From JBCCZC01 sp039188505 (GTDB lineage: Bacteria > Pseudomonadota > Gammaproteobacteria > Xanthomonadales > SZUA-38): DNA of 10,032 nt. This document shows positions 1 to 7,341 of the stretch, one piece after another. The notes under the pieces were generated by a model. That model saw only the letters and a list, made by a program, of their open reading frames with translations. It ran no database searches and had not been told where the DNA came from. The position numbers and the translations under genes were made by a program. The stretch is taken from contig JBCCZC010000195.1 in NCBI GenBank assembly GCA_039188505.1, positions 1-10,032 of the forward strand, written 5' to 3'. Positions within the stretch are counted from its first letter, which is position 1, and every line of letters starts with the position of its first letter.

Positions 1-841
1 CCCCCATGGTGGCCAGTGCGCCGGCGATGAAGGTCTGGTGCCGTGGCGACAGGTGCGCGTTGCGAACGAAGAGGTTGATCAGATCCTCGCCGAACCCCTG
101 CTCCTGCAGGACTTCGCGGGTCTTCTTGCGCAGGTCGCCCGGCGTCGAGTCCCGGATCATCTCCTCGAGCGCAACGGTGTAGTTGGTCGCGGTGATCGCC
201 GCACCGGCCAGCCCACCGGTCGCCGCCGTCGCGGCGACATTGAAAGCGACCCCACCCGAGTAGCCCGCCCACGCGAGATTGTCGAGGTATTCCTGGAGCG
301 TTTCGTTGTTGGAGTACACATCGACGCCGAACTCGTAGGCGTACTCCCGCTTCACCTTCGAGAACCCGATGACCTGCGCGAAGCCGCTGTCCTCGGACTC
401 GCTGCTCTCATCGCCCTTGGTGATGCGGTCGCCAAGGCGGCGGAAGGCCTTGCCCACGCCCGCGGCAGCACCCGAGAGCGCTGCACCCGGATCCTGGACG
501 ATGTTCATCGCGCCCTGCCCCAGACTCTTGGCGGCCTCGACCGCCGATTCCGAGAACGCGGCGGTTCCCTTGAGCTTCGAGATCTCGGCGATCGCGTTGA
601 CCTCGCGCGCCACCATGCACAGGTCATGTGTCGACACGACCGCATAGGTCTCGCTCTCCGTGACGACCGTGTAGCTGTTCATCATGCCGTCATTGGACAC
701 CGGGTCCTCGATCTGCGCCCGGATGCCGTCGACGAGCGCCGCCGGAGCAGCGGTCGACAGGGGCAGCGTTCCGGGCGTCTCGTAGTCGGCAGCGACGGCC
801 AGGGTTGGCGCAACCAGAGCGAAGGCGAGGGCTTTCTTCAT
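1..841 (-). CDS. Secreted protein of unrecognised family (partial, C-terminus beyond window)
   Basis: The frame opens at ATG 841 and stays open for 280 codons to the left edge, so the C-terminus is missing. A signal peptide is clear: KK at residues 2-3, a hydrophobic core to about residue 17, and probable cleavage after AVAA (residue 18). The start is supported by an AGGA ribosome site nine bases upstream. The mature part holds one visible cysteine (residue 75) in a helical stretch DLCMVAREVNAIAEI. A Gly/Ala-rich amphipathic segment covers about 103-140 (DPGAALSGAAAGVGKAF), followed by an acidic Ser/Glu linker at 143-152. A segment near 174-215 (VYSNNETLQEYLDNLAWAG, then a Gly/Ala-rich hydrophobic stretch) could insert in a membrane. 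The last visible part is charged and helical. I do not recognise the family; the function is unknown. Third positions are GC-rich as expected for coding sequence. It follows tamB by 187 bases and probably has its own promoter. Confidence 0.85.
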   Translation of the reverse strand, partial: MKKALAFALVAPTLAVAADYETPGTLPLSTAAPAALVDGIRAQIEDPVSNDGMMNSYTVVTESETYAVVSTHDLCMVAREVNAIAEISKLKGTAAFSESAVEAAKSLGQGAMNIVQDPGAALSGAAAGVGKAFRRLGDRITKGDESSESEDSGFAQVIGFSKVKREYAYEFGVDVYSNNETLQEYLDNLAWAGYSGGVAFNVAATAATGGLAGAAITATNYTVALEEMIRDSTPGDLRKKTREVLQEQGFGEDLINLFVRNAHLSPRHQTFIAGALATMG

Positions 842-850
842 GTTGTTCAG

Positions 851-854
851 TCCT
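851..854 (-). promoter_or_regulatory. Ribosome binding site of the left-edge secreted protein
   Basis: Reading the minus strand, AGGA lies nine bases before ATG 841. It is one of the few recognisable Shine-Dalgarno cores in the window and fixes the start of the signal-peptide-bearing frame. Confidence 0.6.
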
Positions 855-881
855 GCAGAAAAGGGGTCTACGCGATGCATT

Positions 882-919
882 CGGATCATGCCGCGTCACG
901 GCCATGACCCTGCGGATCA
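882..919. repeat. Direct repeat CGGATCA flanking an imperfect palindrome in the leader
   Basis: CGGATCA occurs at 882-888 and again at 913-919, 31 bases apart (about three helical turns). Between them, at 895-908, sits GTCACGGCCATGAC, a 14-base palindrome with one mismatched pair. The cluster lies in the presumed 5' leader of the left-edge gene, downstream of its promoter. It could be a regulator site or an RNA hairpin, but short matches of this kind also occur by chance in GC-rich DNA. Confidence 0.3.
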
Positions 920-941
920 CTTTGGGGTCGGTTGCCCAGGT

Positions 942-953
942 GCCCTCGAGGGC
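942..953. repeat. Perfect 12-base palindrome in the leader
   Basis: GCCCTCGAGGGC reads the same on both strands. It has no loop of its own, so it would make a poor RNA hairpin and fits a protein-binding site or chance better. It lies between the promoter at 1003-1011 and the start at 841. Confidence 0.3.
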
Positions 954-1002
954 GGAACCGGGAAGGTCGCGGCGGCGGCGGCAAGAGGCGCGTGGCGAGT
1001 CG

Positions 1003-1011
1003 ACTATAGCA
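1003..1011 (-). promoter_or_regulatory. Extended -10 promoter for the left-edge secreted protein
   Basis: On the minus strand the sequence is TGCTATAGT, an extended -10 element (TGn followed by TATAGT, five of six to the sigma70 consensus). It begins 18 bases after the tamB stop codon. No convincing -35 box lies 16-18 bases upstream, which is tolerated for extended -10 promoters. TATAGT stands out against the GC-rich background. Transcription would start near 996, giving a leader of about 155 bases before ATG 841. Confidence 0.55.
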
Positions 1012-1028
1012 CCGCGCGCACGCCAGGC

Positions 1029-4000
1029 TCAGTCCAACTCCACCCGGTAGCGGATGGACGTGATCGTCTCCAGCGCCTGGCGGACCGACACCTCGAGCAG
1101 GCGCGTGACCTCGTAGGCGAACTCGAAGTACTGGACGTTGTTGGAGAATGACCGTCCGTAGCTGACCCGCATGCGCGGCGCGATCTGCTTGCCCATGGTG
1201 AACCCGGCGCCCTCGAATTCCTCGCTGGAGGTCAGGGAGAGCTCGTCGAGGCCCGCCTGCTGGCCGATGCGGTTGGTGACCGCCGAGCTGGCGCCGAGGC
1301 CGGCTGCCAGGATAGCGTCCTCCACGGCGTCGCCGCTGTCGGACGAGCAGCTGCCGCCCGTCACCAGCATGCACAGGGCCTCGGACTCCTCCCGAGCCGG
1401 ATTCGAGAAAACGGTGAGGGTCGGAAAAGCGGCCGTTCCCGCGACGCGAACGCCCACCGTCGCGTCCATGTCGTCGAGTTCACGCTCGGCGACGATGTCG
1501 AGGACGGGATTCTCGCAGGCAACACCGGCGAACAGCAGGCGACCGCGATCGACCTGCAGATCCTGCCCGTAGGCGCTGAGGCCACCGGCGATGTTGATCT
1601 GGCCGGTACACAGCATGGCCTGTCCGGGTCGCTGCCTCGCCCGGACCGATCCCGTGAGCTGCCCGTCGACGCCGAAGCCTGATAGGACCACGCCGTCGCC
1701 CAGCCGCAAGGTGACGTCGAGATCCTGCGATGCCTGCTTCGCCTGCTGGTCGCGTCCGACCACGACAACATCCGGCGATCCGGACACAGACCCCTCGAAC
1801 GCGGTGAGGTCCACCTCGAGCGTGGGCACGTCGACCGTCCCGCGAATGGACAGGAGCTCGGGCGCCACGGTGATCGTCAGATCAGGGGAGACCAGAGCCC
1901 GAATCTCCTCCGTGTCCATGCCGAGGAAGTTCTCGCCCTGGACCCGCAGCTCGGCCTGGCCGTCGTCTGCAGCGAACGCGCTGGAGATCTCGATGCGGCC
2001 ATCGCCCGAACTCAGCGCAGCTTCGATCTCGCCGGCGCCGCCCTCATTGACGGTCAGGCGCGCGAACCCGTCGCTCAGCTGCAGGCCGAGCTCGGTGAGA
2101 AAGGCCTCCAGACCCTCGACGGACGAGTTCACGACCACCTCCGGCGCGTCGATGGTCCCGCCGAACTCTGCCTCGACGCGCGCGCGGCCCTCGAGGTCAC
2201 TGACCTGTGGCGCAAGTGGCCCGAAGGCCGCGAATTCCGGCACGTCAATGGTCAGCGTTCCGCCCAGCGGCGCGCTGGCTTCGAGCTTCCCCCCCGTGAC
2301 CCGGGCCTCGATGCTGGCCTCGGGAATCAGCTGGGCGGCCAGGTCGACATCGATTCGGTCCGGTGAGACGTCCGCATCAAGCCGCAGCCCCTCATGGCCG
2401 AGCACGATGTCGGTCTCCTGGCGCCGGATGGTCAGCGTGGTGCTCGCCGACTCGATCGCCGCCGTGCCGGACCAGTCGCTGCCGTCGGCGCTGCTGTTGA
2501 AGCTCGCGCTGCCCGAAAGCCGACCGGCCAGCGCGGCTGGCTCCGGCGCGAAGCGATCGACGAAAGGCTGGAACTGCTCTAGATCAACTTCGTCGAGGCG
2601 AACGCCTGCCGACAGGGCATCCGCGTCGCGCGCCACCGACAGGCAGAGCTCACTACCGAAGGTCGTGAGGCACAGCGGCGCGTCGAGGGCCTGCGCGTCG
2701 GCCGATGCCCGAAACGGTACCGGAGCCGCGAGCTGAAGCGGCTCGAAATCGGCCGGCGTGACCGTCAGGACAGAGAGTTCGCCGCTGTAGCTCGCGTCCA
2801 CCAGCCCCCCGCCCCACCCGATCGCCAGTGTCCCGAGCGCCGCGGTGACGTCCAGCTGTCCCTCGTGCCGTGCCTGCGTGCCGTCGACGGAGAACTCGAC
2901 CGCATCGATTATCTGATCGCCGCTCTCGAGCCCCGCCAGCGTCGCGCTGACAGCCAGCGCATCGCCGCCCAGAAGGTCGACGTTGGCATCGACTTCCAGC
3001 TCGGCCAGCAGCACGTCCGCAAAGCCGAGTTCCTGCCCGGCCAGCCGGGCTCGGGCCTTCGGCTGAGCGGGCGTTCCTGATGCATTAACCGCACCCGAGA
3101 GTCGGCCGGAGAGGCCCGGCTGGATCTGACTCAGGTCGGGCGCATCGACGATCGCATCCACCGTCAGCGTGTCGCCCCACTCGCCGTCGAGCGACAGCCG
3201 GTTGTCCCCCAGTCGAACACTGAAGTCGTCGAAGTCGTAGCGCTCCCCCTGAATGCCCAGGCGGCCACTGCCGTCGATCTCACGCCCCGCAACGCTGCCG
3301 GCGATATCGACCAGCCGCAGGGCACCGTTCAGCTCGCCGTCTGCCGGCTGCTCCAGATCGAAGGTCGCGTCCAGCCCGAAGACCGTCGGCTGACCCAGAT
3401 GCGGCGTGAGATCGAGGGCGCGGGCCGTCAGCGTGCCCTCTGCCGCAACCGCATCGCCGTAGCTCGCCGTGGCGGTCAGGACAGCCGTGCCCTCCAGCGC
3501 CGCAACCTCGAGGCGCTCGACGACGACGGTTTCCGGCTGAGCGAACACCCGACCGTTCACCTGACCGTCGCCGTACTCCGACGAGAAATCGAAGGCGAGA
3601 TCGATCTCGAGGTCGTCGACCGTGCCGTTCAGCTCCACCTGCCCGGATTCGGTATGCAAGCCGGCGGCATCGAGCCGAATCCGCGACAGGTCACTCCAGG
3701 TCAGCGCGAGCCGCGAGGGGCGGTCCGGATCGATGCTGACGAGACCCTCGGCAGACAGACGCCCCGGCAGGTCGACCTCGGCGATCTCGAAGCGATTGAT
3801 GTCGATCTGCCCGCGGGCCAGGTCGAGATCGACGTCCTGCGTGATCGCCAGATCCGTGATGCCCGGCAGGGACACGACGCTGGTCGCGGCGACGGAATCG
3901 GCTGATCCGCCGGCGTCGAAGGACAGGGAGAGCGCTTCGATCGGCGCGTCCGGAGCGAAGCGCGCCAGGTCGTCGACCGCCAGCGTGAGATTGAGCGAGA

Positions 4001-4760
4001 AACCCGCCTCCCGGAGCAAGGCGGTCAGGTTGAGATCGAGATCGGTTTCGACGATCCCGCTCGTGTCGACTTCGACGGTCAGCAGCTCCGCATCGCCGAC
4101 CACCGCCGCTCCGATCGAGAGCTCATCTGCGATGGCGCCCGTGAGTCGCAGATCCGTCGCAAAGGGCGCCGCGAGTAGCGCGCGCCCCCCCAGCGCGACG
4201 CTAGCATCCGCATTGGCCATGGCGAGCTCGCCGAGCGACAGATCGGCATCGACGAACGCGAGATCGGCAAGCTCGATGCCATCGAGGTCGACGTGGACGA
4301 CGGTCTCCTCATCGACGATCTCCTCGACGCTGATCGCGGCCACGGACAGCCGGTCGAGCCGAAGGTCGATCGGCAGGCGCAGATCCGGGAACTCGAACGC
4401 TCCGGCCTCGGTCGCGGGCTCGGTCACTTCTCCGGGTGCGGGCTTCAGCCGCAGCAAGAGCCGCCCGACGTCGACCAGCTCGACGTGGACTGTCGCCCCG
4501 AACAGCGCCCCGGGCGCCCAGTCGATACGAACACGTTCGATCTCGACGTCCGCGGTCGGTGCCCGGTAGACCAGGTTGGTCGCCGCAAAGCCCGTCAGCA
4601 GGCTACCCTCGACCGACTCGATCTCGAGCTCCGGGGGCGCAAGGGCGAGCCCGAGGCGCAGGCCCAGGGGCGTTACGAGGAGCAGGATGAGCACGAGGCC
4701 CAAGAGCAGCGCGACGCTGCCCAGGCCGATCACCCAGCGCCGCCGCAGCCAGTTCCTCAC
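1029..4760 (-). CDS. tamB: TamB, inner-membrane-anchored translocation and assembly module protein
   Basis: The product has 1243 residues, close to the roughly 1260 of E. coli TamB. TamB is anchored in the inner membrane, spans the periplasm as a long beta-taco with a hydrophobic groove, and binds TamA; the family is tied to outer-membrane protein assembly and phospholipid transport. Visible here: an arginine-rich N-terminus, one membrane segment at about 9-30, then a long run of short beta-strand repeats of AsmA/TamB style (for example AVNASGTPAQPKARARL). The C-terminal DUF490/TamB domain has the typical order YGQDLQVDRGRLLF, then GVRVAGTAAFPTLTVFSNP, then EALCMLVTG near 1127-1135. It starts at GTG 4760, overlapping the tamA stop as GTGA, so translation is probably coupled. 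Its six cysteines fall in three close pairs (697/706, 1051/1082, 1130/1138), which is unusual for this protein. Confidence 0.95.
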   Translation of the reverse strand: MRNWLRRRWVIGLGSVALLLGLVLILLLVTPLGLRLGLALAPPELEIESVEGSLLTGFAATNLVYRAPTADVEIERVRIDWAPGALFGATVHVELVDVGRLLLRLKPAPGEVTEPATEAGAFEFPDLRLPIDLRLDRLSVAAISVEEIVDEETVVHVDLDGIELADLAFVDADLSLGELAMANADASVALGGRALLAAPFATDLRLTGAIADELSIGAAVVGDAELLTVEVDTSGIVETDLDLNLTALLREAGFSLNLTLAVDDLARFAPDAPIEALSLSFDAGGSADSVAATSVVSLPGITDLAITQDVDLDLARGQIDINRFEIAEVDLPGRLSAEGLVSIDPDRPSRLALTWSDLSRIRLDAAGLHTESGQVELNGTVDDLEIDLAFDFSSEYGDGQVNGRVFAQPETVVVERLEVAALEGTAVLTATASYGDAVAAEGTLTARALDLTPHLGQPTVFGLDATFDLEQPADGELNGALRLVDIAGSVAGREIDGSGRLGIQGERYDFDDFSVRLGDNRLSLDGEWGDTLTVDAIVDAPDLSQIQPGLSGRLSGAVNASGTPAQPKARARLAGQELGFADVLLAELEVDANVDLLGGDALAVSATLAGLESGDQIIDAVEFSVDGTQARHEGQLDVTAALGTLAIGWGGGLVDASYSGELSVLTVTPADFEPLQLAAPVPFRASADAQALDAPLCLTTFGSELCLSVARDADALSAGVRLDEVDLEQFQPFVDRFAPEPAALAGRLSGSASFNSSADGSDWSGTAAIESASTTLTIRRQETDIVLGHEGLRLDADVSPDRIDVDLAAQLIPEASIEARVTGGKLEASAPLGGTLTIDVPEFAAFGPLAPQVSDLEGRARVEAEFGGTIDAPEVVVNSSVEGLEAFLTELGLQLSDGFARLTVNEGGAGEIEAALSSGDGRIEISSAFAADDGQAELRVQGENFLGMDTEEIRALVSPDLTITVAPELLSIRGTVDVPTLEVDLTAFEGSVSGSPDVVVVGRDQQAKQASQDLDVTLRLGDGVVLSGFGVDGQLTGSVRARQRPGQAMLCTGQINIAGGLSAYGQDLQVDRGRLLFAGVACENPVLDIVAERELDDMDATVGVRVAGTAAFPTLTVFSNPAREESEALCMLVTGGSCSSDSGDAVEDAILAAGLGASSAVTNRIGQQAGLDELSLTSSEEFEGAGFTMGKQIAPRMRVSYGRSFSNNVQYFEFAYEVTRLLEVSVRQALETITSIRYRVELD

Positions 4761-6523
4761 AGATCCGGCCCGATGTTCAGGTGCATGCGAAACGTGTTGT
4801 CCTCATCGTCCTCGATGCCGACCGCCAGATCGACGCGCACCAGGCCGATGGGTGAGATCCACCGGGCTCCGAGCCCGACGCCGAAGGCCGGCGTGAAGTC
4901 GTCGGTCTCGAAGGCGTTACCCGCGTCGACGAATCCGGCAATGCCCCACTTCTCGCGGAAGTAGTGCTCGGCGGTTGCGCTGATAACGGCGACGTGGCGG
5001 CCACCGATGACTTCGCCCTCATCATTCCTCGGCCCGAGCGACTCGAAATCGAAGCCGCGTACGCTGCGATCGCCACCGGTAAAGAAACGGAGCGAAGCTG
5101 GGAGGTTCACCAGGTCGTCTGCGAGGCTGGTGCCGAGCCGTCCGCGAAGCAGGATTCGGTTCTTCTCGCCCAGCATCCGAATCCACTGCCCGGTCACGTC
5201 GAGCTGGAGGATGCTGAAGTCCGATGCGAGTGACTCCTCGACGCCGCGCACGGTTGCCTCGATGCGCCAGCCGCGGCGCGTGAAGATGCGATCGTCTGCC
5301 CGGACGCGCTCAGCGGTCACCGCGCCGAGAAGATACTTCTGCTCATCCGCCTGGTCGCCCACCTCGAAGTTCTCGATGTTGTAGCTGAGCGTTTCGGTCA
5401 GGTTCCAGTCGCCCCATTTGCGCGAACGGGTCCCGGCCACGAACTCCCGTTCCTCGATATAGGCATCGGTGTCCGTGTAGTCGTAGCCGCCGGAGATCAG
5501 ATAGCTCGTGTCGAGGTCCCGCCCGGGAATGCGATAGCCCGCGGTCAGCCGGCGATCGCGGGTGCCGTATTCGAGATCGCCTTCGACCGAATGGCCGCGA
5601 TCGTTGACCCAGCGCCGGATGGTCCGCAGCTGGACACCGATACCGCTGTCCGTGCCGAAGTTGATCCCGGCCGTGTAGCGGATCCGGCGGTTCGGCGAGG
5701 TGGTGACGACGACGGGTACCTCGAGCTGATCGTTGGCCTCGTCCACCTGCGGCTGGACGAAGGCGTCGTCGAAATACTCCACCTGAACCAGATTTCGCTG
5801 CAGTGAGCGGAGCTCCTGTTCATCGAAGTACTCCCCGATCGGCAGGCGCCCGAAACGGCTCATGAATGCCTCGGTGAACTGCGAGCCCTCGAAGCGCGTG
5901 GGACCGAAGCGATAGCGGGGTCCCGAGTCGAGCATGAGGGTGACATCGGCCGTGCCCGCTTCAGGGTCGACCAGCACCCGATTCTCGACCAGCTGATTCT
6001 CGAAGTAGCCGAGCCCCGCCAGCAGGTTCTGCAGCTTGCGCTTGGTCTCCTCGTAGGCCGCGTGGGTGAACGGCGCGCCGGGCGCGAGATTCATGGCAGC
6101 CCGCGCCTGCTTGACCGCGTCGTCCCCTTCGGCCTCGCCGAGCGCAATCGCGATCTCGCCGAAGACGACCTGCGGGCCCCGATCGACGTCGAACGTGGCT
6201 GCCCAGCCCGAGCCGTCGGGCCGCGCCTCGAAGCGGGATTCGATGGTCACCTGGTAGTAGCCGAAGGGTTCGAGGGCATCCCGAATCTCGTCCTCGCCGC
6301 GGGAGAACTGGTAGCGCAGGAACGTCTCGGAGCGATCGTCCCCGTCGGCTCGGAGCTTCTCGATGCCGAGAAACTTGGTGGCGTTGATCAGCAGCGGGCC
6401 GTCGAGGCCGTTGATGGTCACCGCGACCAGCCGGTCCGCCTGCGCGGGGACAGCCAGAATCGCCAGCATCAGCGCGAGCGCGCGGGCGATCGGGGAGCTG
6501 GCGGCGCTGGAAAGGAGACGCAT
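4757..6523 (-). CDS. tamA: TamA, Omp85-family outer-membrane protein
   Basis: The product has 588 residues; E. coli TamA has 577. TamA is a 16-stranded Omp85 barrel that partners TamB. ATG 6523 was chosen because it gives a clean signal peptide (hydrophobic at about 13-26, cleavage after PAQA, residue 29); the frame extends further upstream but with arginine-rich non-coding-like sequence, and no strong Shine-Dalgarno is visible. Three POTRA-type domains fit about 30-115, 116-200 and 201-276, with turns such as PFGYYQVTIESRF and GLGYFENQLVENRV. The barrel follows, from about 277. The family's loop 6 motif is present as GGDRSVRGFDFESLGP (483-498), then FVDAGNAF (531-538). The protein ends IGPDL, close to the IGPEL-type end typical of TamA and not the usual terminal phenylalanine of other barrels. 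Together these separate it from BamA. Confidence 0.95.
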   Translation of the reverse strand: MRLLSSAASSPIARALALMLAILAVPAQADRLVAVTINGLDGPLLINATKFLGIEKLRADGDDRSETFLRYQFSRGEDEIRDALEPFGYYQVTIESRFEARPDGSGWAATFDVDRGPQVVFGEIAIALGEAEGDDAVKQARAAMNLAPGAPFTHAAYEETKRKLQNLLAGLGYFENQLVENRVLVDPEAGTADVTLMLDSGPRYRFGPTRFEGSQFTEAFMSRFGRLPIGEYFDEQELRSLQRNLVQVEYFDDAFVQPQVDEANDQLEVPVVVTTSPNRRIRYTAGINFGTDSGIGVQLRTIRRWVNDRGHSVEGDLEYGTRDRRLTAGYRIPGRDLDTSYLISGGYDYTDTDAYIEEREFVAGTRSRKWGDWNLTETLSYNIENFEVGDQADEQKYLLGAVTAERVRADDRIFTRRGWRIEATVRGVEESLASDFSILQLDVTGQWIRMLGEKNRILLRGRLGTSLADDLVNLPASLRFFTGGDRSVRGFDFESLGPRNDEGEVIGGRHVAVISATAEHYFREKWGIAGFVDAGNAFETDDFTPAFGVGLGARWISPIGLVRVDLAVGIEDDEDNTFRMHLNIGPDL

Positions 6524-6567
6524 GCGAAACCGATTCGGCAACGATGCCTTCCGTGGCAGTGGGACGG

Positions 6568-6581
6568 TCGATCGTAATCGA
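6568..6581. repeat. Inverted repeat TCGAT-N4-ATCGA upstream of tamA
   Basis: A perfect 5+5 inverted repeat with a four-base spacer lies 45 bases upstream of the tamA start, in the 179-base gap after the MliC-like gene. The minus strand reads TACGAT here, a fair -10 match, but no -35 box lies at a suitable distance. It is a candidate operator or promoter region, weakly supported. Confidence 0.25.
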
Positions 6582-6616
6582 TGTGGTCGCCAACGACTAC
6601 AGCCAAACGGAACGGA

Positions 6617-6630
6617 TCGGGGCGCCCCGA
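6617..6630. repeat. Perfect 14-base palindrome between the MliC-like gene and tamA
   Basis: TCGGGGCGCCCCGA is identical on both strands. As RNA it could fold as a five-pair stem with a GCGC loop, followed on the minus strand by a mixed stretch with only a few T residues, so it would be at best a weak terminator of the upstream gene. It could equally be an operator for tamA-tamB. Confidence 0.3.
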
Positions 6631-6702
6631 GCTTCCCCCTGGGCCAGGCCTGTCCGACGCCAGAAAACGCCTCTCGACCGCGCCGGTCCGCGGTGACGGG
6701 AA

Positions 6703-7341
6703 TCAGTGCAGGGGACGCCCGCAGCCCTGGAAGGTGCGTTCGGCGAGGCGAACCACAACGGTGGTGTCGAAGGCCTCGCCACTCATGGCGTCCCCGCACG
6801 GGCGGCCCTCGATCGTGATCTCGAGCGGCCAGCTCACGAACCGCGAGGTGCGCGTTGACGTGTCGTCGTCCGGCTCGGTTGCCGGGACGCGAAGGGTACG
6901 CTGACCATAGTCGAAGCTGAAATCGATGCGTTCGCCGTTTCTGATCTCGAGCAGCCAACCGGGTTCCTGCCCCACCGCGCGAAAGGAAACCCCGCGGAGC
7001 TTCGCCCCTTCCCAGATCGAGCGGTGATGGTCGTAGCGGCAGGGCCCGAGCTGCTCCGGCCCCTTGAGTTCGAGCGTTCCCTCAGTGAGTACGGCGCGCC
7101 AGGTGTCGTCCGCGAACCGCGCCAGCCCGGGCTCGAAGCCGATCGTGGGAAGCAGCCGATAGCCGTCATCGAGGGGCGGCGGCAGCCAGATTCCAAGGCC
7201 CTTGCCGGGTTCGGCGACGGTTACGATCTCGACCTCGGAGGCGTCGCACTGGAAGACGCTCACATCCGGAGTCTCCTCGGCGCTTCCCGCGAGCGGGAGC
7301 AGCAGCATCGCGAAGCGCCAATTCCGCTCAATGATGCGCAT
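6703..7341 (-). CDS. Secreted MliC-like / COG3650-type two-domain protein
   Basis: The product has 212 residues from ATG 7341. A signal peptide covers about 1-21 (hydrophobic AMLLLPLAGSA). The first mature region (about 27-105) has the shape of an MliC-type lysozyme inhibitor: VFQC near its start (C32), a beta-rich middle with ARFADDTWRAVL, and a closing C101. The inhibitor's conserved serine-containing turn is not obvious, so inhibitor activity is uncertain. The second region (about 117-212) matches the uncharacterised COG3650 pattern: FRAVGQEPGWLLEI, then PCGDAMSGEAFDTTVVV, then FQGCGRPL, with C182 and C207 likely to pair. The frame continues upstream to TTG 7641, but sequence between 7342 and about 7440 looks like a shadow frame (rich in Arg, Ser and Trp). 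ATG 7341 also overlaps the upstream gene's stop by 14 bases. A periplasmic or lipid-facing location is expected. Confidence 0.7.
   Translation of the reverse strand: MRIIERNWRFAMLLLPLAGSAEETPDVSVFQCDASEVEIVTVAEPGKGLGIWLPPPLDDGYRLLPTIGFEPGLARFADDTWRAVLTEGTLELKGPEQLGPCRYDHHRSIWEGAKLRGVSFRAVGQEPGWLLEIRNGERIDFSFDYGQRTLRVPATEPDDDTSTRTSRFVSWPLEITIEGRPCGDAMSGEAFDTTVVVRLAERTFQGCGRPLH

Noticed and set aside
38..907. Long plus-strand open frame of 289 codons
   Set aside because: It is antisense to the signal-peptide-bearing secreted protein, is rich in Arg, Asp and Leu in a shadow-like way, and has no family match. The minus frame has the signal peptide, ribosome site and codon pattern of a real gene.
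969..982. GCG trinucleotide run as a phase-variable microsatellite
   Set aside because: It is only about four and a half units long and lies in noncoding leader, so slippage would change no reading frame; ordinary for this base composition.
1591..2736. Plus-strand open frame of 381 codons within tamB
   Set aside because: The protein is extremely rich in Ser, Arg, Pro and Thr, which is what the antisense of a GC-rich beta-repeat gene produces. tamB is well supported on the other strand.
3622..4569. Plus-strand open frame of 315 codons within tamB
   Set aside because: It has the same Ser/Arg/Thr low-complexity shadow composition, with no domain, no start signal and full overlap with tamB.
6524..6958. 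N-terminal extension of TamA by up to 145 residues
   Set aside because: The added sequence is rich in Arg, His and Pro, overlaps the MliC-like gene, and would bury the clear signal peptide that starts at 6523.
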